Assembly: GCA_020721445.1 (NCBI GenBank)
Contig: DYMU01000021.1
Coordinates: forward strand, 1-45,659
Direction: 5' to 3'
Length of the DNA stretch: 45,659 nucleotides
From: Gemmobacter nectariphilus
GTDB lineage: Bacteria; Pseudomonadota; Alphaproteobacteria; Rhodobacterales; Rhodobacteraceae
Shown here: one piece after another, positions 1 through 8,971 of the stretch
Numbering within the stretch: position 1 is the first letter of the stretch
Layout: every line of letters begins with the position of its first letter
Notes under the pieces: model-generated
Told to the model about the DNA's origin: nothing
The model's database searches: none
What the model saw: only the letters and a program-made list of their open reading frames with translations
Made by a program: the position numbers and the translations under genes

Positions 1-48
1 GGATTGAAAATCCGCGTGTCGCTGGTTCGATTCCGGCTCTGGGCACCA
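1..48 (+). tRNA. tRNA-Phe (GAA), 3' part
   Basis: The window opens inside a tRNA. Visible are the anticodon arm with the GAA anticodon (GGATT-GAA-AATCC), the variable region, a T arm with GGTTCGATTCC, the end of the acceptor stem and an encoded CCA ending at position 48. The anticodon and the loop AAA after it match bacterial tRNA-Phe. The D arm and 5' half lie outside the window. A phage-type integrase remnant begins about 100 bases downstream, as expected when an element has used the tRNA 3' end as its attachment site. Confidence 0.93.
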
Positions 49-143
49 CTAACATCCTGATATCATTAGACTTTTTGACCGGACGTTGAACGGTTTCCGG
101 CCTCGATGTGAGTTATACACAGCTTTACACACATCAGGCCGGC

Positions 144-380
144 ATGACCTACGAATCCCCGAACAAGATGACGCAGGTCCGCCACATCCGAAAGGGGCTG
201 GCGATCTACAAGACGGGCCGCAGCCCGTATTGGCTGATCCGGCTTCGCGATCCGTATGACGGCAAGTATATCACCCGTTCGTCCAAGGAGACATCTCGGG
301 TTGAGGCAGCGGATGCCGCGCGCAACGCGAAGCGGTTCGCTTTGTCGATGCGTCCTGCGGCGGTCTGTGGCGCCCGCCTT
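144..380 (+). pseudogene. Truncated tyrosine recombinase (phage integrase) N-terminus
   Basis: About 65 residues from the ATG at 144 look like the N-terminal SAM-like/arm-binding part of a phage or island tyrosine integrase. The stretch contains KGLAIYKTGRSPYWLIRLRD, then a basic strand and an alanine-rich helix (ETSRVEAADAARNAK). The frame stays open to 617, but after about position 350 it is antisense to the epimerase gene and no longer resembles an integrase. No catalytic domain (R-HxxR-Y) is present. A GTG at 108 could extend the N-terminus by 12 codons. Its position straight after tRNA-Phe, in the same orientation, is the classical place for an element integrase. I infer a decayed or deleted integrated element; the exact breakpoint is uncertain by some tens of bases. 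Confidence 0.6.
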
Positions 381-387
381 TTGCCCG

Positions 388-1281
388 TCATGGGCGGGCC
401 GTGTCATTGGCAAGGATGGCGCGGGTCAGGGATTGGCACAGATCGAACCTGGGCGTCCAGCCTGTCATGGCGTGAAGCCGGCCAGGGTCGCCATAACAGA
501 TGTGGTCGGGTCTTGTGTCAGCCGTTTCGTTGCCTGACGGCACGTTGCACCCTGCAAGCGCACAAATCAGGGTCAACAAATCTGACATCCGCGTCGGCTT
601 GCCCGTCGAGATATTGACGGCGCTGCCCGCCTGACCGCGCCGCGCCAAGGCAATCAAGGCATCGGCCACATCTTCAACATCCACAAAATCCCGCACATCG
701 CCGGGCTGGGCCACATGCAGGCCCCCGTCTGCCGCGGCCAGGGCGCGGTCGATGAAAACCCGGGGGGCAAGATGGCTGCTTTGGCCGGCGCCCACCAGAT
801 TGAAGATGATGCCGGTCTGCACGTCCAGCCCGTGCTTTTGCTGCGCTTCTTTCGCCATCTCCAGCGCCGCAAGCTTGGCACGGCCATAGTCGCTGAACGG
901 CTGCATCGGATCGGTCTCAGACGTGGCCCGCCCGGCGGCGGCGCCACTGCCATAAACGGCGGCCGAACCCGACAGCACCAGACGCGGGGGCCGCGCCAGC
1001 CGCACCAAAGCGTCCAGCCAGGCCTGCGTCAGCGCGATATTTTGCGTAACGTCGTGCTGCTGCGGCCCCGGAACAACGCCTGCGGCATCTATGGCGATGT
1101 CGGGCGCGGTGTCGGCGACCAGCGCCGCAAGCCAGCGGGCATCGCGCTGGTCGCCGTGTTGCCGCGTCACAGCGGTGACGCGCAGACCCAAGGCCCGCGC
1201 CCGGGCCACCACGGCGCGCCCGACAAACCCCGCCGCCCCGGTGACCAGAAGATGCGGGGCCTGATCATCGCCTTGTGTCAT
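388..1281 (-). CDS. NAD-dependent epimerase/dehydratase family protein
   Basis: A 297-residue extended short-chain dehydrogenase of the kind that modifies nucleotide sugars. The nucleotide-binding motif TGAAGFVG lies at residues 14-21, VLSGSAAVYG at about 102-111 supplies the catalytic Ser region, and YGRAK (Tyr132, Lys136) is the catalytic YxxxK. Later HVAQPGDVRDFVDVEDVADA is the usual substrate-side motif of the family. I chose the ATG at 1281 because the motif starts at the normal distance from it. The frame is open for another 150 codons upstream, but that part has no family resemblance. The substrate cannot be told from sequence. There are no glycan neighbours in view, and the gene's 3' end abuts the integrase scar, so it may be a boundary gene of an old insertion. 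Confidence 0.8.
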   Translation of the reverse strand: MTQGDDQAPHLLVTGAAGFVGRAVVARARALGLRVTAVTRQHGDQRDARWLAALVADTAPDIAIDAAGVVPGPQQHDVTQNIALTQAWLDALVRLARPPRLVLSGSAAVYGSGAAAGRATSETDPMQPFSDYGRAKLAALEMAKEAQQKHGLDVQTGIIFNLVGAGQSSHLAPRVFIDRALAAADGGLHVAQPGDVRDFVDVEDVADALIALARRGQAGSAVNISTGKPTRMSDLLTLICALAGCNVPSGNETADTRPDHICYGDPGRLHAMTGWTPRFDLCQSLTRAILANDTARP

Positions 1282-1719
1282 TGGCCACAACCTTTTCGCG
1301 GCCAGTGCCCCGATCCGGGCTGCCCGCCGGGCATCAACTGCGCCTGAAATCTTGCAGCCATTCGAAAACCTCTCGCGTCGCCCGGCGGTTGCTGTGGCAA
1401 GGGTGCGATGCGATGCCGGCCGGGTCAACCCGGCCAAAAGCCTTGTCATGGAAGGCACAGCGATCATCGACAGTCTGGCTTCGGGCAAGACCCGTCGCCA
1501 CTTGATGCCTTGGCCGAAATCGAGTGGCCTGATTTCGTTGCACTGATCGATAGGCAAACCTTGGGGCCGTGCCATGGCCCTGTCGGCCTTTATGACCAAA
1601 TGGCAATCCGGGCACAGTCTTTCGACCGGAATGCCGCAAGACATGGGATTGATGCCGACGGATTTCTCGGCAAGGTTGCAGGGCGGGCGCGGCATCCGCA
1701 ACGCTACAGGGCACACAGA
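1282..1719. other. 438-bp region with no recognisable gene
   Basis: This gap lies between the epimerase start and the SbcD-like start, two divergent genes. Several frames are open across it: a minus frame continuous with the epimerase, a second minus frame, and a plus frame that runs in phase into the SbcD-like gene from 1408. None gives a protein I recognise, and codon use does not clearly favour one frame. The plus frame gives a plausible-looking stretch around 1498-1680. It may hold the divergent promoters plus a decayed gene, or a real N-terminal extension or small gene that I cannot identify. Confidence 0.4.
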
Positions 1720-2835
1720 ATGGCATTCCGGTTCCTTCACTCCTCAGACCTGCATCTGGGCCGCGCCTTTGGCGGCTATCCCGAAGGCATCCGCAACCGC
1801 TTGCGCGAGGCGCGGCATGGGGCCATTGGCCGGCTGGCTGCGGCCGCGCGCAGCGGCGGGGCCGGGGTGGTGCTGTTGGCAGGTGACACGTTTGATGCCG
1901 AAACCCCGGCACCCGAGACCTTGCGACACGCCTTGCGCGCGATGGGCGACGAAGCCGATCTGACCTGGATCCTGCTGCCGGGCAACCATGACAGTCTGGC
2001 CGCGTCCGAGTTGTGGCGCCGCATCGCCGCCGATGGCCCTGCGAACCTGCGGGGGGTCACGGATGCCACGCCGCTGGACATTGCCCCCGGCGTCTGGCTG
2101 CTGCCCGCGCCCTGCACCCAACGCCGACCCGGCCGTGACCTGACCGAGGCGATGTCGGCCCCGACGCCGCCGGGCGCGTGTCGGATCGGGCTGGGCCATG
2201 GCGCGATCACCGATTTTTCGGGCGAAGAGGGGGCCGCCGGCATCATCCCGCCCGATCGGGCGGTGCGGTCAGGGTTGGCCTATCTGGCGCTTGGCGACTG
2301 GCATGGGCAGATGCAGGTCACCCCCGCCACCTGGTATTCCGGCACGCCCGAACCTGATGGTTTCAAGCATGATATCGCGGCGGGCGCGCTGCTGGTTGCG
2401 CTTGACGGGCCGGTGCCGACGGTGACGCCAGTGGCAACCGCGCAGTTTCGCTGGCGCAGCCCGCAGCTTGACCTGCTGGCGGGCGACGATGTGGCCCAGC
2501 GTCTGACCGCCGCGCTGCCGAAAACGCAGGCGCGTGACCATCTGATCCGGTTGACGGCAACAGGCCGCTTGCCGCTGGCCGACCGTGCCGCGCTTGAGGC
2601 CGCGCTGGACCGCATCGCCCCGGATTACGGTTGGTTCCAGGCCGATCTGTCGGCGCTGTCGGTGGTGGCGCTGCCTGCGGATCTGGACCAGATCGACCAC
2701 GCCGGGGCCTTGCGTCAGGCGGCCGAAGTGCTGCTGGCCGAGGCGGGCGATCCCGCGTTGTCGCAACCCGAGCGTGACACCGCAGCGGCGGCCCTGTCGC
2801 GGCTTTATGCCCTGGCGCAACAGGTGCAGGCATGA
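1720..2835 (+). CDS. SbcD/YhaO-like metallophosphoesterase (DNA repair exonuclease)
   Basis: A 371-residue calcineurin-type phosphoesterase. The metal-binding motifs are in order: D10-x-H12 in FLHSSDLHLG, GDTFD (about 54-58), GNHDS (about 88-92), GHGAI (about 160) and GDWHG (about 192). This is the layout of the SbcD/Mre11 nuclease family, which uses two metal ions to cut DNA ends or hairpins. The C-terminal third is a less conserved helical region that would contact the partner ATPase. The start is ATG 1720, which puts the first motif at residue 7 as usual. The stop overlaps the next gene's start (ATGA at 2832-2835), so the two proteins are translationally coupled. Length and motif spacing fit the YhaO-like branch better than E. 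coli SbcD. No gene symbol is given because the branch is not certain. Confidence 0.85.
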   Translation: MAFRFLHSSDLHLGRAFGGYPEGIRNRLREARHGAIGRLAAAARSGGAGVVLLAGDTFDAETPAPETLRHALRAMGDEADLTWILLPGNHDSLAASELWRRIAADGPANLRGVTDATPLDIAPGVWLLPAPCTQRRPGRDLTEAMSAPTPPGACRIGLGHGAITDFSGEEGAAGIIPPDRAVRSGLAYLALGDWHGQMQVTPATWYSGTPEPDGFKHDIAAGALLVALDGPVPTVTPVATAQFRWRSPQLDLLAGDDVAQRLTAALPKTQARDHLIRLTATGRLPLADRAALEAALDRIAPDYGWFQADLSALSVVALPADLDQIDHAGALRQAAEVLLAEAGDPALSQPERDTAAAALSRLYALAQQVQA

Positions 2836-5465
2836 GGCTGCGCGCGATCGAATTGACCAACGTGCGCCGATTTGCCGGCAGACGCGCCAGCCTGACCGGC
2901 ATCGGCGATGGCATCACCGTGCTGTCTGAACCCAATGAATTCGGCAAATCCACCTTCTTTGACGCGATCCATGCGCTGTTCTTTGAAAAACACCGCAGCG
3001 CGAAGGGTCCGGTCAAGGCGCTGCAACCGCATGCCGGCGGCGCGCCCGAGGTTGCGGTGGTGGTGGATCTGGCCGAGGGGCGCTTTCGCATCGCCAAACG
3101 CTGGCTGCAACGCCCGCAGGCGCAGATCACCGATGGCGCGGGCCGGATGATCGCGCAGGCCGATGAGGCCGAGGCGTGGATCGATCGGCTGATGGGGGGC
3201 GATCTGGCCGGGCCATCGGGCCTGTTGTGGGTGCGGCAGGGGGTGTTGGGGATGGAACCCGACGGCAGCAGCACGGATGACAAGCGCGAACGCGAACGGG
3301 GGCTGACAGCGCGGCGTGACCTGCTGTCGTCGATCGCGGGCGAGATTGACATGATGACCGGCGGTCGGCGGATGGATGGCGTGGTCGACCGGGTGGCCGA
3401 GGCTTTGGCCAGACTGGCCACAGCCACCGGCCGGCCCAAGGCCGGGGGTGACTGGGCGCGTGCGGTGGATGAGGTCACGGCCCTTGCGGGCGAGGAGGCC
3501 AGCTTGCGTCCGCGGGCAGACCGGCTGTCGGGCGATCTGGCCCGCCGCGCCGAGGTGCAGCGCAGCCTTGCCCGCTTGACCGACCCGCAAGAGGCCGCGC
3601 GGCGCGCCGAGGGCTTGCATCAGGCCGAGGCTGCGCATCAGGCGGCGCAGGCGCATCAGGACCACATCACGCAGGCCGAGGCCGCACGACGGCTGGCCGT
3701 TCTGGATGCCGACCAGACCATGCGCGAGGTGGAGCGGTTGCAAGACCTTGCCGCCCGCGTTGAACAGGCCCGCGTGGCCTTGGCCCAGGCCAAAGCTCAG
3801 GCCAGCAGCGCCCGCAGCCGGTCAGACGATCTTGGCCTGCGCGACCGGACCGCAGCCAGTGTCGCCGAGGCCGCCGCCGCCACGACGCGCGATTTGCGGC
3901 AGCGGCTTGCCGGTGCGACCAGATCCCGTGCCGCCCAGGCCGCGCGGACGCAGGCCGCAGCGTTGCAGCGCCGTCTTGAGCGTGCCACCGCCCTGCAGGG
4001 CACACTGGACGCCAACCAGGGCCAGCGGGCGCGGATCTCTGTCAGCGCCAAACTGCTGGAGGCGGCCGAAAAGGCGCAGGCAGCCCTTGATCTTGCGCGT
4101 GCCCGGGCCGAAGCGCAGGCCGTGACCATCGCAGCCTTGCCCGAAACCGGGGCCGTGGCCAGCATCGCAGGCCAGCCCTTGCCCGATGGTCCCCAGCCGA
4201 TCTACGCGGCGACCGACATCACCCTGCCGGGGTTTGGCGTGCTGCGCGTCGATCCCGGTCAGGCCCGTGGGGCGGAAGGGGCGGCCGAGGTCCGCAAGGC
4301 CGAGCAGGCGCTGGAGCGTGCTTTGGCAAGTTGCGGCACAGACAGCCTGACTGCCGCCCGTTCGGCTTGGGCCGAGGCGCAACGGCTGGACGCCAGCATT
4401 GCCCAAGCCCTTGCCCTGATGGCCGAAGTCGCCGCCGAGGGTATCGACGCGCTGCGCAGCGCCTTGGCCAAGGCAACAGCCGAAGCCGCCGACGCGCCGG
4501 ATACCACCGACGATGCCGATGCTTTGACAGCAGCGCTGGGTCAGGCCGAACGGGCCGAGGACGAAGCCCGCGCCGCCGCCCGCGCCGCGCATGATCTGGC
4601 CGTCACAGCGGGTGAGGCCCGCGCTGCAACGCAAGCCGACCAACGCACCGCCGAACGCCGTCTGGCCGATGCGCTGGACGAGGCGGGCGATCCGGCAGCC
4701 CTTGCCGGGCAGATCGCCGATCTGCGCAGCCGCCTGCCCGCCCTGGCTGCGGCAAAGGCCCTGGCCGATACAGCCCTTGCCGCCTTGCGGGCCAATGCCC
4801 CCGACCTTGCCACCACCACAGCGCGGCTTGCGCGGGCCAAAGGTGCCGTCGATCAGGCGGCAAAGGATGCCGGTCGCGCCCGCGAGGATCTGGCCAGCCT
4901 GAACGCCACCATCGCCGCCCTGGCCGATGAGGGGATTGAAGAACGCCTGTCCAGCCTGACCGAAAGTCGCGCCGAGGCCGAGGCCCGCGCCGCGCGCTAT
5001 GAGGCCGAGGTGCGGTCGCTGATCCGTCTGCGCCGCGCGTTGGACGATGCACGAACCAAGGCCCGCGACGCCTATTTCGGGCCGGTGCTGCACGAGCTGC
5101 AACCGCTGCTCTCGATCCTGCACCCCGGCGCGCATCTGGCCATCGACGACACCAGCCTGCTGCCGGCGATCCTGACCCGCAACGGGCAGGCCGAGGCGCT
5201 TGATATCCTGTCGGGCGGCACCCGTGAACAGGTGGCCATCCTGACGCGGCTGGCCTTTGCCCGGCTGTTTGCCCGCGCAGGCCGTCCGGTACCGGTGATT
5301 CTGGATGATGCGCTGGTGCACAGTGATGATGACCGGATCGAGGCGATGTTCACCGCCCTGCACCGCACCGCGCGCGATCAGCAGATCCTTGTACTGACCT
5401 GCCGCCAACGCGCCTTCGCCGCCTTGGGCGGCGAGCGGGCAACGGTGCAGGTGGATGTCGTGTAA
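2832..5465 (+). CDS. SbcC/YhaN-like AAA ATPase, partner of the upstream nuclease
   Basis: An 877-residue SMC-like protein. An N-terminal Walker A (EPNEFGKST, residues 33-41) and a C-terminal ABC signature LSGG (793-796) with Walker B VILDD (822-826) flank a long Ala/Glu/Arg-rich coiled coil (about 200-420 and 480-740). Between the coils, at about residues 430-470, is a short non-coiled insert rich in Gly, Pro and beta-type residues. No CxxC zinc-hook motif is visible: the only cysteines I see are isolated (about residue 500, and in LTCRQ near the end). That matches the YhaN-type branch rather than true SbcC/Rad50. With the overlapping nuclease gene it should form an ATP-driven DNA-end-processing complex. 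A role in repair is the family expectation; a role against incoming DNA is possible but not shown. Confidence 0.82.
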   Translation: MRLRAIELTNVRRFAGRRASLTGIGDGITVLSEPNEFGKSTFFDAIHALFFEKHRSAKGPVKALQPHAGGAPEVAVVVDLAEGRFRIAKRWLQRPQAQITDGAGRMIAQADEAEAWIDRLMGGDLAGPSGLLWVRQGVLGMEPDGSSTDDKRERERGLTARRDLLSSIAGEIDMMTGGRRMDGVVDRVAEALARLATATGRPKAGGDWARAVDEVTALAGEEASLRPRADRLSGDLARRAEVQRSLARLTDPQEAARRAEGLHQAEAAHQAAQAHQDHITQAEAARRLAVLDADQTMREVERLQDLAARVEQARVALAQAKAQASSARSRSDDLGLRDRTAASVAEAAAATTRDLRQRLAGATRSRAAQAARTQAAALQRRLERATALQGTLDANQGQRARISVSAKLLEAAEKAQAALDLARARAEAQAVTIAALPETGAVASIAGQPLPDGPQPIYAATDITLPGFGVLRVDPGQARGAEGAAEVRKAEQALERALASCGTDSLTAARSAWAEAQRLDASIAQALALMAEVAAEGIDALRSALAKATAEAADAPDTTDDADALTAALGQAERAEDEARAAARAAHDLAVTAGEARAATQADQRTAERRLADALDEAGDPAALAGQIADLRSRLPALAAAKALADTALAALRANAPDLATTTARLARAKGAVDQAAKDAGRAREDLASLNATIAALADEGIEERLSSLTESRAEAEARAARYEAEVRSLIRLRRALDDARTKARDAYFGPVLHELQPLLSILHPGAHLAIDDTSLLPAILTRNGQAEALDILSGGTREQVAILTRLAFARLFARAGRPVPVILDDALVHSDDDRIEAMFTALHRTARDQQILVLTCRQRAFAALGGERATVQVDVV

Positions 5466-5481
5466 GCCCGCCCCCGATACG

Positions 5482-5510
5482 AAAAAGCCCCGCCGAAGGG
5501 GCAGGGCTTT
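5482..5510 (-). terminator. Rho-independent terminator of rpmI-rplT
   Basis: Read on the minus strand, GCCCC-TTCGGC-GGGGC is followed by TTTTT, the classical hairpin plus U-tract, 22 bases after the rplT stop. AAAGCCC/GGGCTTT arms at its edges make it partly symmetric, so it may also stop transcription leaving the SbcC-like gene from the other side. Confidence 0.8.
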
Positions 5511-5531
5511 CTTGCACGATTGTTGCGCGGA

Positions 5532-5897
5532 TCAGGCGGCCAGAGCGGCCTTTGCCTGCGCGGCGATGGCGTTGAACGCCTCGGGTTCATGCACGGCAAG
5601 ATCGGCCAGAACCTTGCGGTCAACCTCGATGCCAGCCAGCGACAGGCCGTTGATCAGGCGTGAATAGGTCATTTCCAGATCGAACAGACGCACGGCGGCG
5701 TTGATCCGCTGAATCCACAGGGCGCGGAACTGGCGCTTGCGGACCTTGCGGTCGCGGGTCGCGTATTGCTGGGCCTTGTCGACGGCCTGCGTGGCCGTGC
5801 GGAAGTTGGTCGAGCGGGCGGCGTAATAGCCGGCGGCTTTCTTGATGACCTTGCGGTGACGTGCGTGGGTGACGACACCGGATTTAACGCGGGACAT
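5532..5897 (-). CDS. rplT: 50S ribosomal protein L20
   Basis: A 121-residue basic protein with the L20 signature throughout. It starts [20 protein letters not shown], then has the [19 protein letters not shown] helix pair and [12 protein letters not shown] near the end. L20 binds 23S rRNA early in 50S assembly and in some bacteria also represses its own operon. It lies 12 bases after rpmI on the same strand and is followed by a strong terminator, so rpmI-rplT is the end of its transcription unit. infC is not adjacent, unlike the infC-rpmI-rplT order of many bacteria. Confidence 0.98.
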   Translation of the reverse strand: MSRVKSGVVTHARHRKVIKKAAGYYAARSTNFRTATQAVDKAQQYATRDRKVRKRQFRALWIQRINAAVRLFDLEMTYSRLINGLSLAGIEVDRKVLADLAVHEPEAFNAIAAQAKAALAA

Positions 5898-5909
5898 GGG
5901 TGTCTCTCC

Positions 5910-6110
5910 TTAGCGGTCGTATGGCATGTACTTCTTGACGATCTTGGTGTCCGAAGCGGACAGCAACATCGTGCCAGAAGCATCGCGAATGAACTTGGTC
6001 GTGCGCTTGATCATGCCGTGGCGCTTGCCGGCAACGCCAGCTTTCGCCCGACCGCTGGCGGTGAAGCTGAAGCGCTTCTTCGCGGCGGATTTGGTCTTCA
6101 TCTTGGGCAT
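5910..6110 (-). CDS. rpmI: 50S ribosomal protein L35
   Basis: A 66-residue protein beginning [14 protein letters not shown] and ending [11 protein letters not shown], both typical of L35. The ATG at 6110 is preceded by a clear GGAG ribosome-binding site (GGAGATCGAAATG); an in-frame ATG four codons earlier overlaps that site and is rejected as the start. It is co-transcribed with rplT. The 113-base leader upstream can fold into a long stem (see the separate entry). Confidence 0.97.
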   Translation of the reverse strand: MPKMKTKSAAKKRFSFTASGRAKAGVAGKRHGMIKRTTKFIRDASGTMLLSASDTKIVKKYMPYDR

Positions 6111-6156
6111 TTCGATCTCCAATCGTCAAATGCGCGACTCGGCATGCCTAAGTTGG

Positions 6157-6206
6157 CCGGCCCCGCAGGCTTTCCAGAAGCGCCCTCATAGGCGGGACCG
6201 GGCCGG
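6157..6206 (-). promoter_or_regulatory. Leader hairpin upstream of rpmI-rplT
   Basis: CCGGC-CCCGC at 6157-6166 pairs with GCGGG (6192-6196) and GCCGG (6202-6206), with a five-base bulge on one side. This is a long GC-rich stem about 50-100 bases before the rpmI start. Ribosomal-protein leaders are known for rpmI-rplT in other phyla, where L20 binds RNA that mimics its rRNA site. Whether this stem is such a leader, or a terminator of the upstream small gene, is inference only; there is no U-tract after it. Confidence 0.3.
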
Positions 6207-6223
6207 ATCGCAAGGCAAAAGCG

Positions 6224-6448
6224 TCAGCCCAGATAACGGGCGATGACACGGAAGAAAATGTTTGGGATCTCGCTGATGGTGACACCGCCGGGCTTCTGGC
6301 TTAGGGCGACAATCAGCAAGGTGCCGCCGATCATAAGAATGACCGCAGCCGCCCGAGGCGGGCGGCTGTCGGAATAGGCGGACAGGATCGACGGGATCGA
6401 CAGGGCCGTGAGGACAGTTCCGACGACGAAGATCAGATCTGTATCCAT
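6224..6448 (-). CDS. Small two-helix membrane protein between pyk and rpmI
   Basis: A 74-residue protein of unknown function. From ATG 6448 (MDTDLIFVVG) there is one hydrophobic helix at about residues 4-22, a short loop with SDSRPPRA, and a second helix at about 34-52 (AAAVILMIGGTLLIVALS), then a mixed C-terminus. An upstream ATG six codons earlier is possible. It lies 30 bases downstream of pyk on the same strand and is probably co-transcribed with it. I recognise no functional motif. Confidence 0.7.
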   Translation of the reverse strand: MDTDLIFVVGTVLTALSIPSILSAYSDSRPPRAAAVILMIGGTLLIVALSQKPGGVTISEIPNIFFRVIARYLG

Positions 6449-6478
6449 GGCTCCCCCGAACCTCAACCGTTGGCTGAT

Positions 6479-7924
<1,446 letters not shown>

Positions 7925-8078
7925 GCCTTGTTCCTTCTTCAGTTCTGTGCTTCGTCGTGGGCCATGGATGGCAATAGAGCAATCGGTTGCGCGGGGCAAC
8001 TGGCGCAATCAGGCAAGATCGCTTAAAGCTGAAAAACCACGCGCGCATGAAGACTGAATGACGGAGTGATGCCCAAGG

Positions 8079-8810
8079 ATGCGGCACGAAGCGTTTGAAA
8101 CCTTTGGAACCGGTCGATCCGGGCCGTGGCTGGTGACCTGCGATCATGCGACGAACCGGGTGCCCGATTGGTTGGGCGGCAGTCTGGGGTTGGCGGGTTC
8201 GGATATGGACCGCCACATCGCCTTTGATCTGGGCGCGCGGGGTCTGGCGATTGCCTTGGGCGAGGTGCTGTCCAGCCCGGTGATCTGTTCCGATTTCAGC
8301 CGTCTGGTGATCGACCCCAACCGCGGCGAAGATGACCCGACACTGGTGATGCAGCTGTATGACGGCACCATCATTCCGGCCAACCGCCATCTCGATGCAG
8401 CCCACGTCCAAATGCGGCTGGAGCGGTTGTATCGCCCCTATCATGACGCCTATGCCGGTCTTGCCGAAGGGCGGGCCATTCTGGCGATCCATTCCTTTAC
8501 CCCCTGCCTGCAAGGCCGCAGCCCGCGCCCTTGGCATGTGGGTGTGTTGCACAGCCCGCTGGATGACCGGCTGTCGCGCGCCGTTCTTGCCCGGTTGCAG
8601 GCCGAACCGGCCCTGTGCGTGGGTGACAACGAGCCGTATTCCGGCCATCTGCCCGGCGATGCAATCGACCGTCATGCCCTGCAAAAAGGCCGGCACAACA
8701 CGCTGATCGAGGTGCGCAACGACCTGATTGCAACCAAGGCCGCGCAGACCGACTGGGCGATTCGGCTGGCGCCGATTCTGACAGCGGCATTCGGGTCTGT
8801 CGCGAAGTGA
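8079..8810 (+). CDS. N-formylglutamate amidohydrolase family protein
   Basis: A 243-residue protein of the N-formylglutamate amidohydrolase (HutG-like) fold. Recognisable parts are WLVTCDHATNRVP near the start (a metal-binding Asp-His region), DFSRLVIDPNRGEDD (about 72-86), AILAIHSFTPCLQG (about 136-149) and a late HNTLIEVRNDLI containing a conserved Glu. The family is zinc-dependent and cleaves amide or peptide bonds. There are no histidine-degradation genes nearby, so the true substrate may differ. It diverges from pyk over about 150 bases. Confidence 0.8.
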   Translation: MRHEAFETFGTGRSGPWLVTCDHATNRVPDWLGGSLGLAGSDMDRHIAFDLGARGLAIALGEVLSSPVICSDFSRLVIDPNRGEDDPTLVMQLYDGTIIPANRHLDAAHVQMRLERLYRPYHDAYAGLAEGRAILAIHSFTPCLQGRSPRPWHVGVLHSPLDDRLSRAVLARLQAEPALCVGDNEPYSGHLPGDAIDRHALQKGRHNTLIEVRNDLIATKAAQTDWAIRLAPILTAAFGSVAK

Positions 8811-8896
8811 CGACGTTCCATTGCGGCGCGCACTGGCGATAATCCCGGGTTTTTCGCTGGCATTGACCCGCGGTTTTGTGCGTTGAGGGATTTCAC

Positions 8897-8924
8897 TTGA
8901 CCTGACCCCTGCGGCAGAGGTCAA
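8897..8924. repeat. 7-bp inverted repeat upstream of the RTX gene
   Basis: TTGACCT at 8897-8903 and AGGTCAA at 8918-8924 form a perfect inverted repeat with a 14-base spacer, ending 47 bases before the proposed start of the RTX protein. The left arm also resembles a -35 box. It could be an operator or part of a promoter. No regulator is adjacent. Confidence 0.35.
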
Positions 8925-8971
8925 TCAACACATTATCGCCAAATTTATGCCTTGTTGGTGTGGAGTTGACC

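Noticed and set aside
108-617. A complete 169-codon gene on the plus strand
   Set aside because: Only the first third looks like a protein family (integrase N-terminus). The rest is antisense to the epimerase gene and has no coding character of its own.
1282-1740. A 150-residue N-terminal extension of the epimerase
   Set aside because: The nucleotide-binding motif starts 14 residues after the ATG at 1281, the normal distance; the upstream part matches nothing and would lengthen the protein by half.
3822-5408. Long minus-strand open frame inside the SbcC-like gene
   Set aside because: It is antisense to a gene with clear ATPase motifs at both ends. Long antisense frames are common in DNA this rich in GC, and its composition (Gly, Gln, Arg rich) is that of a shadow.
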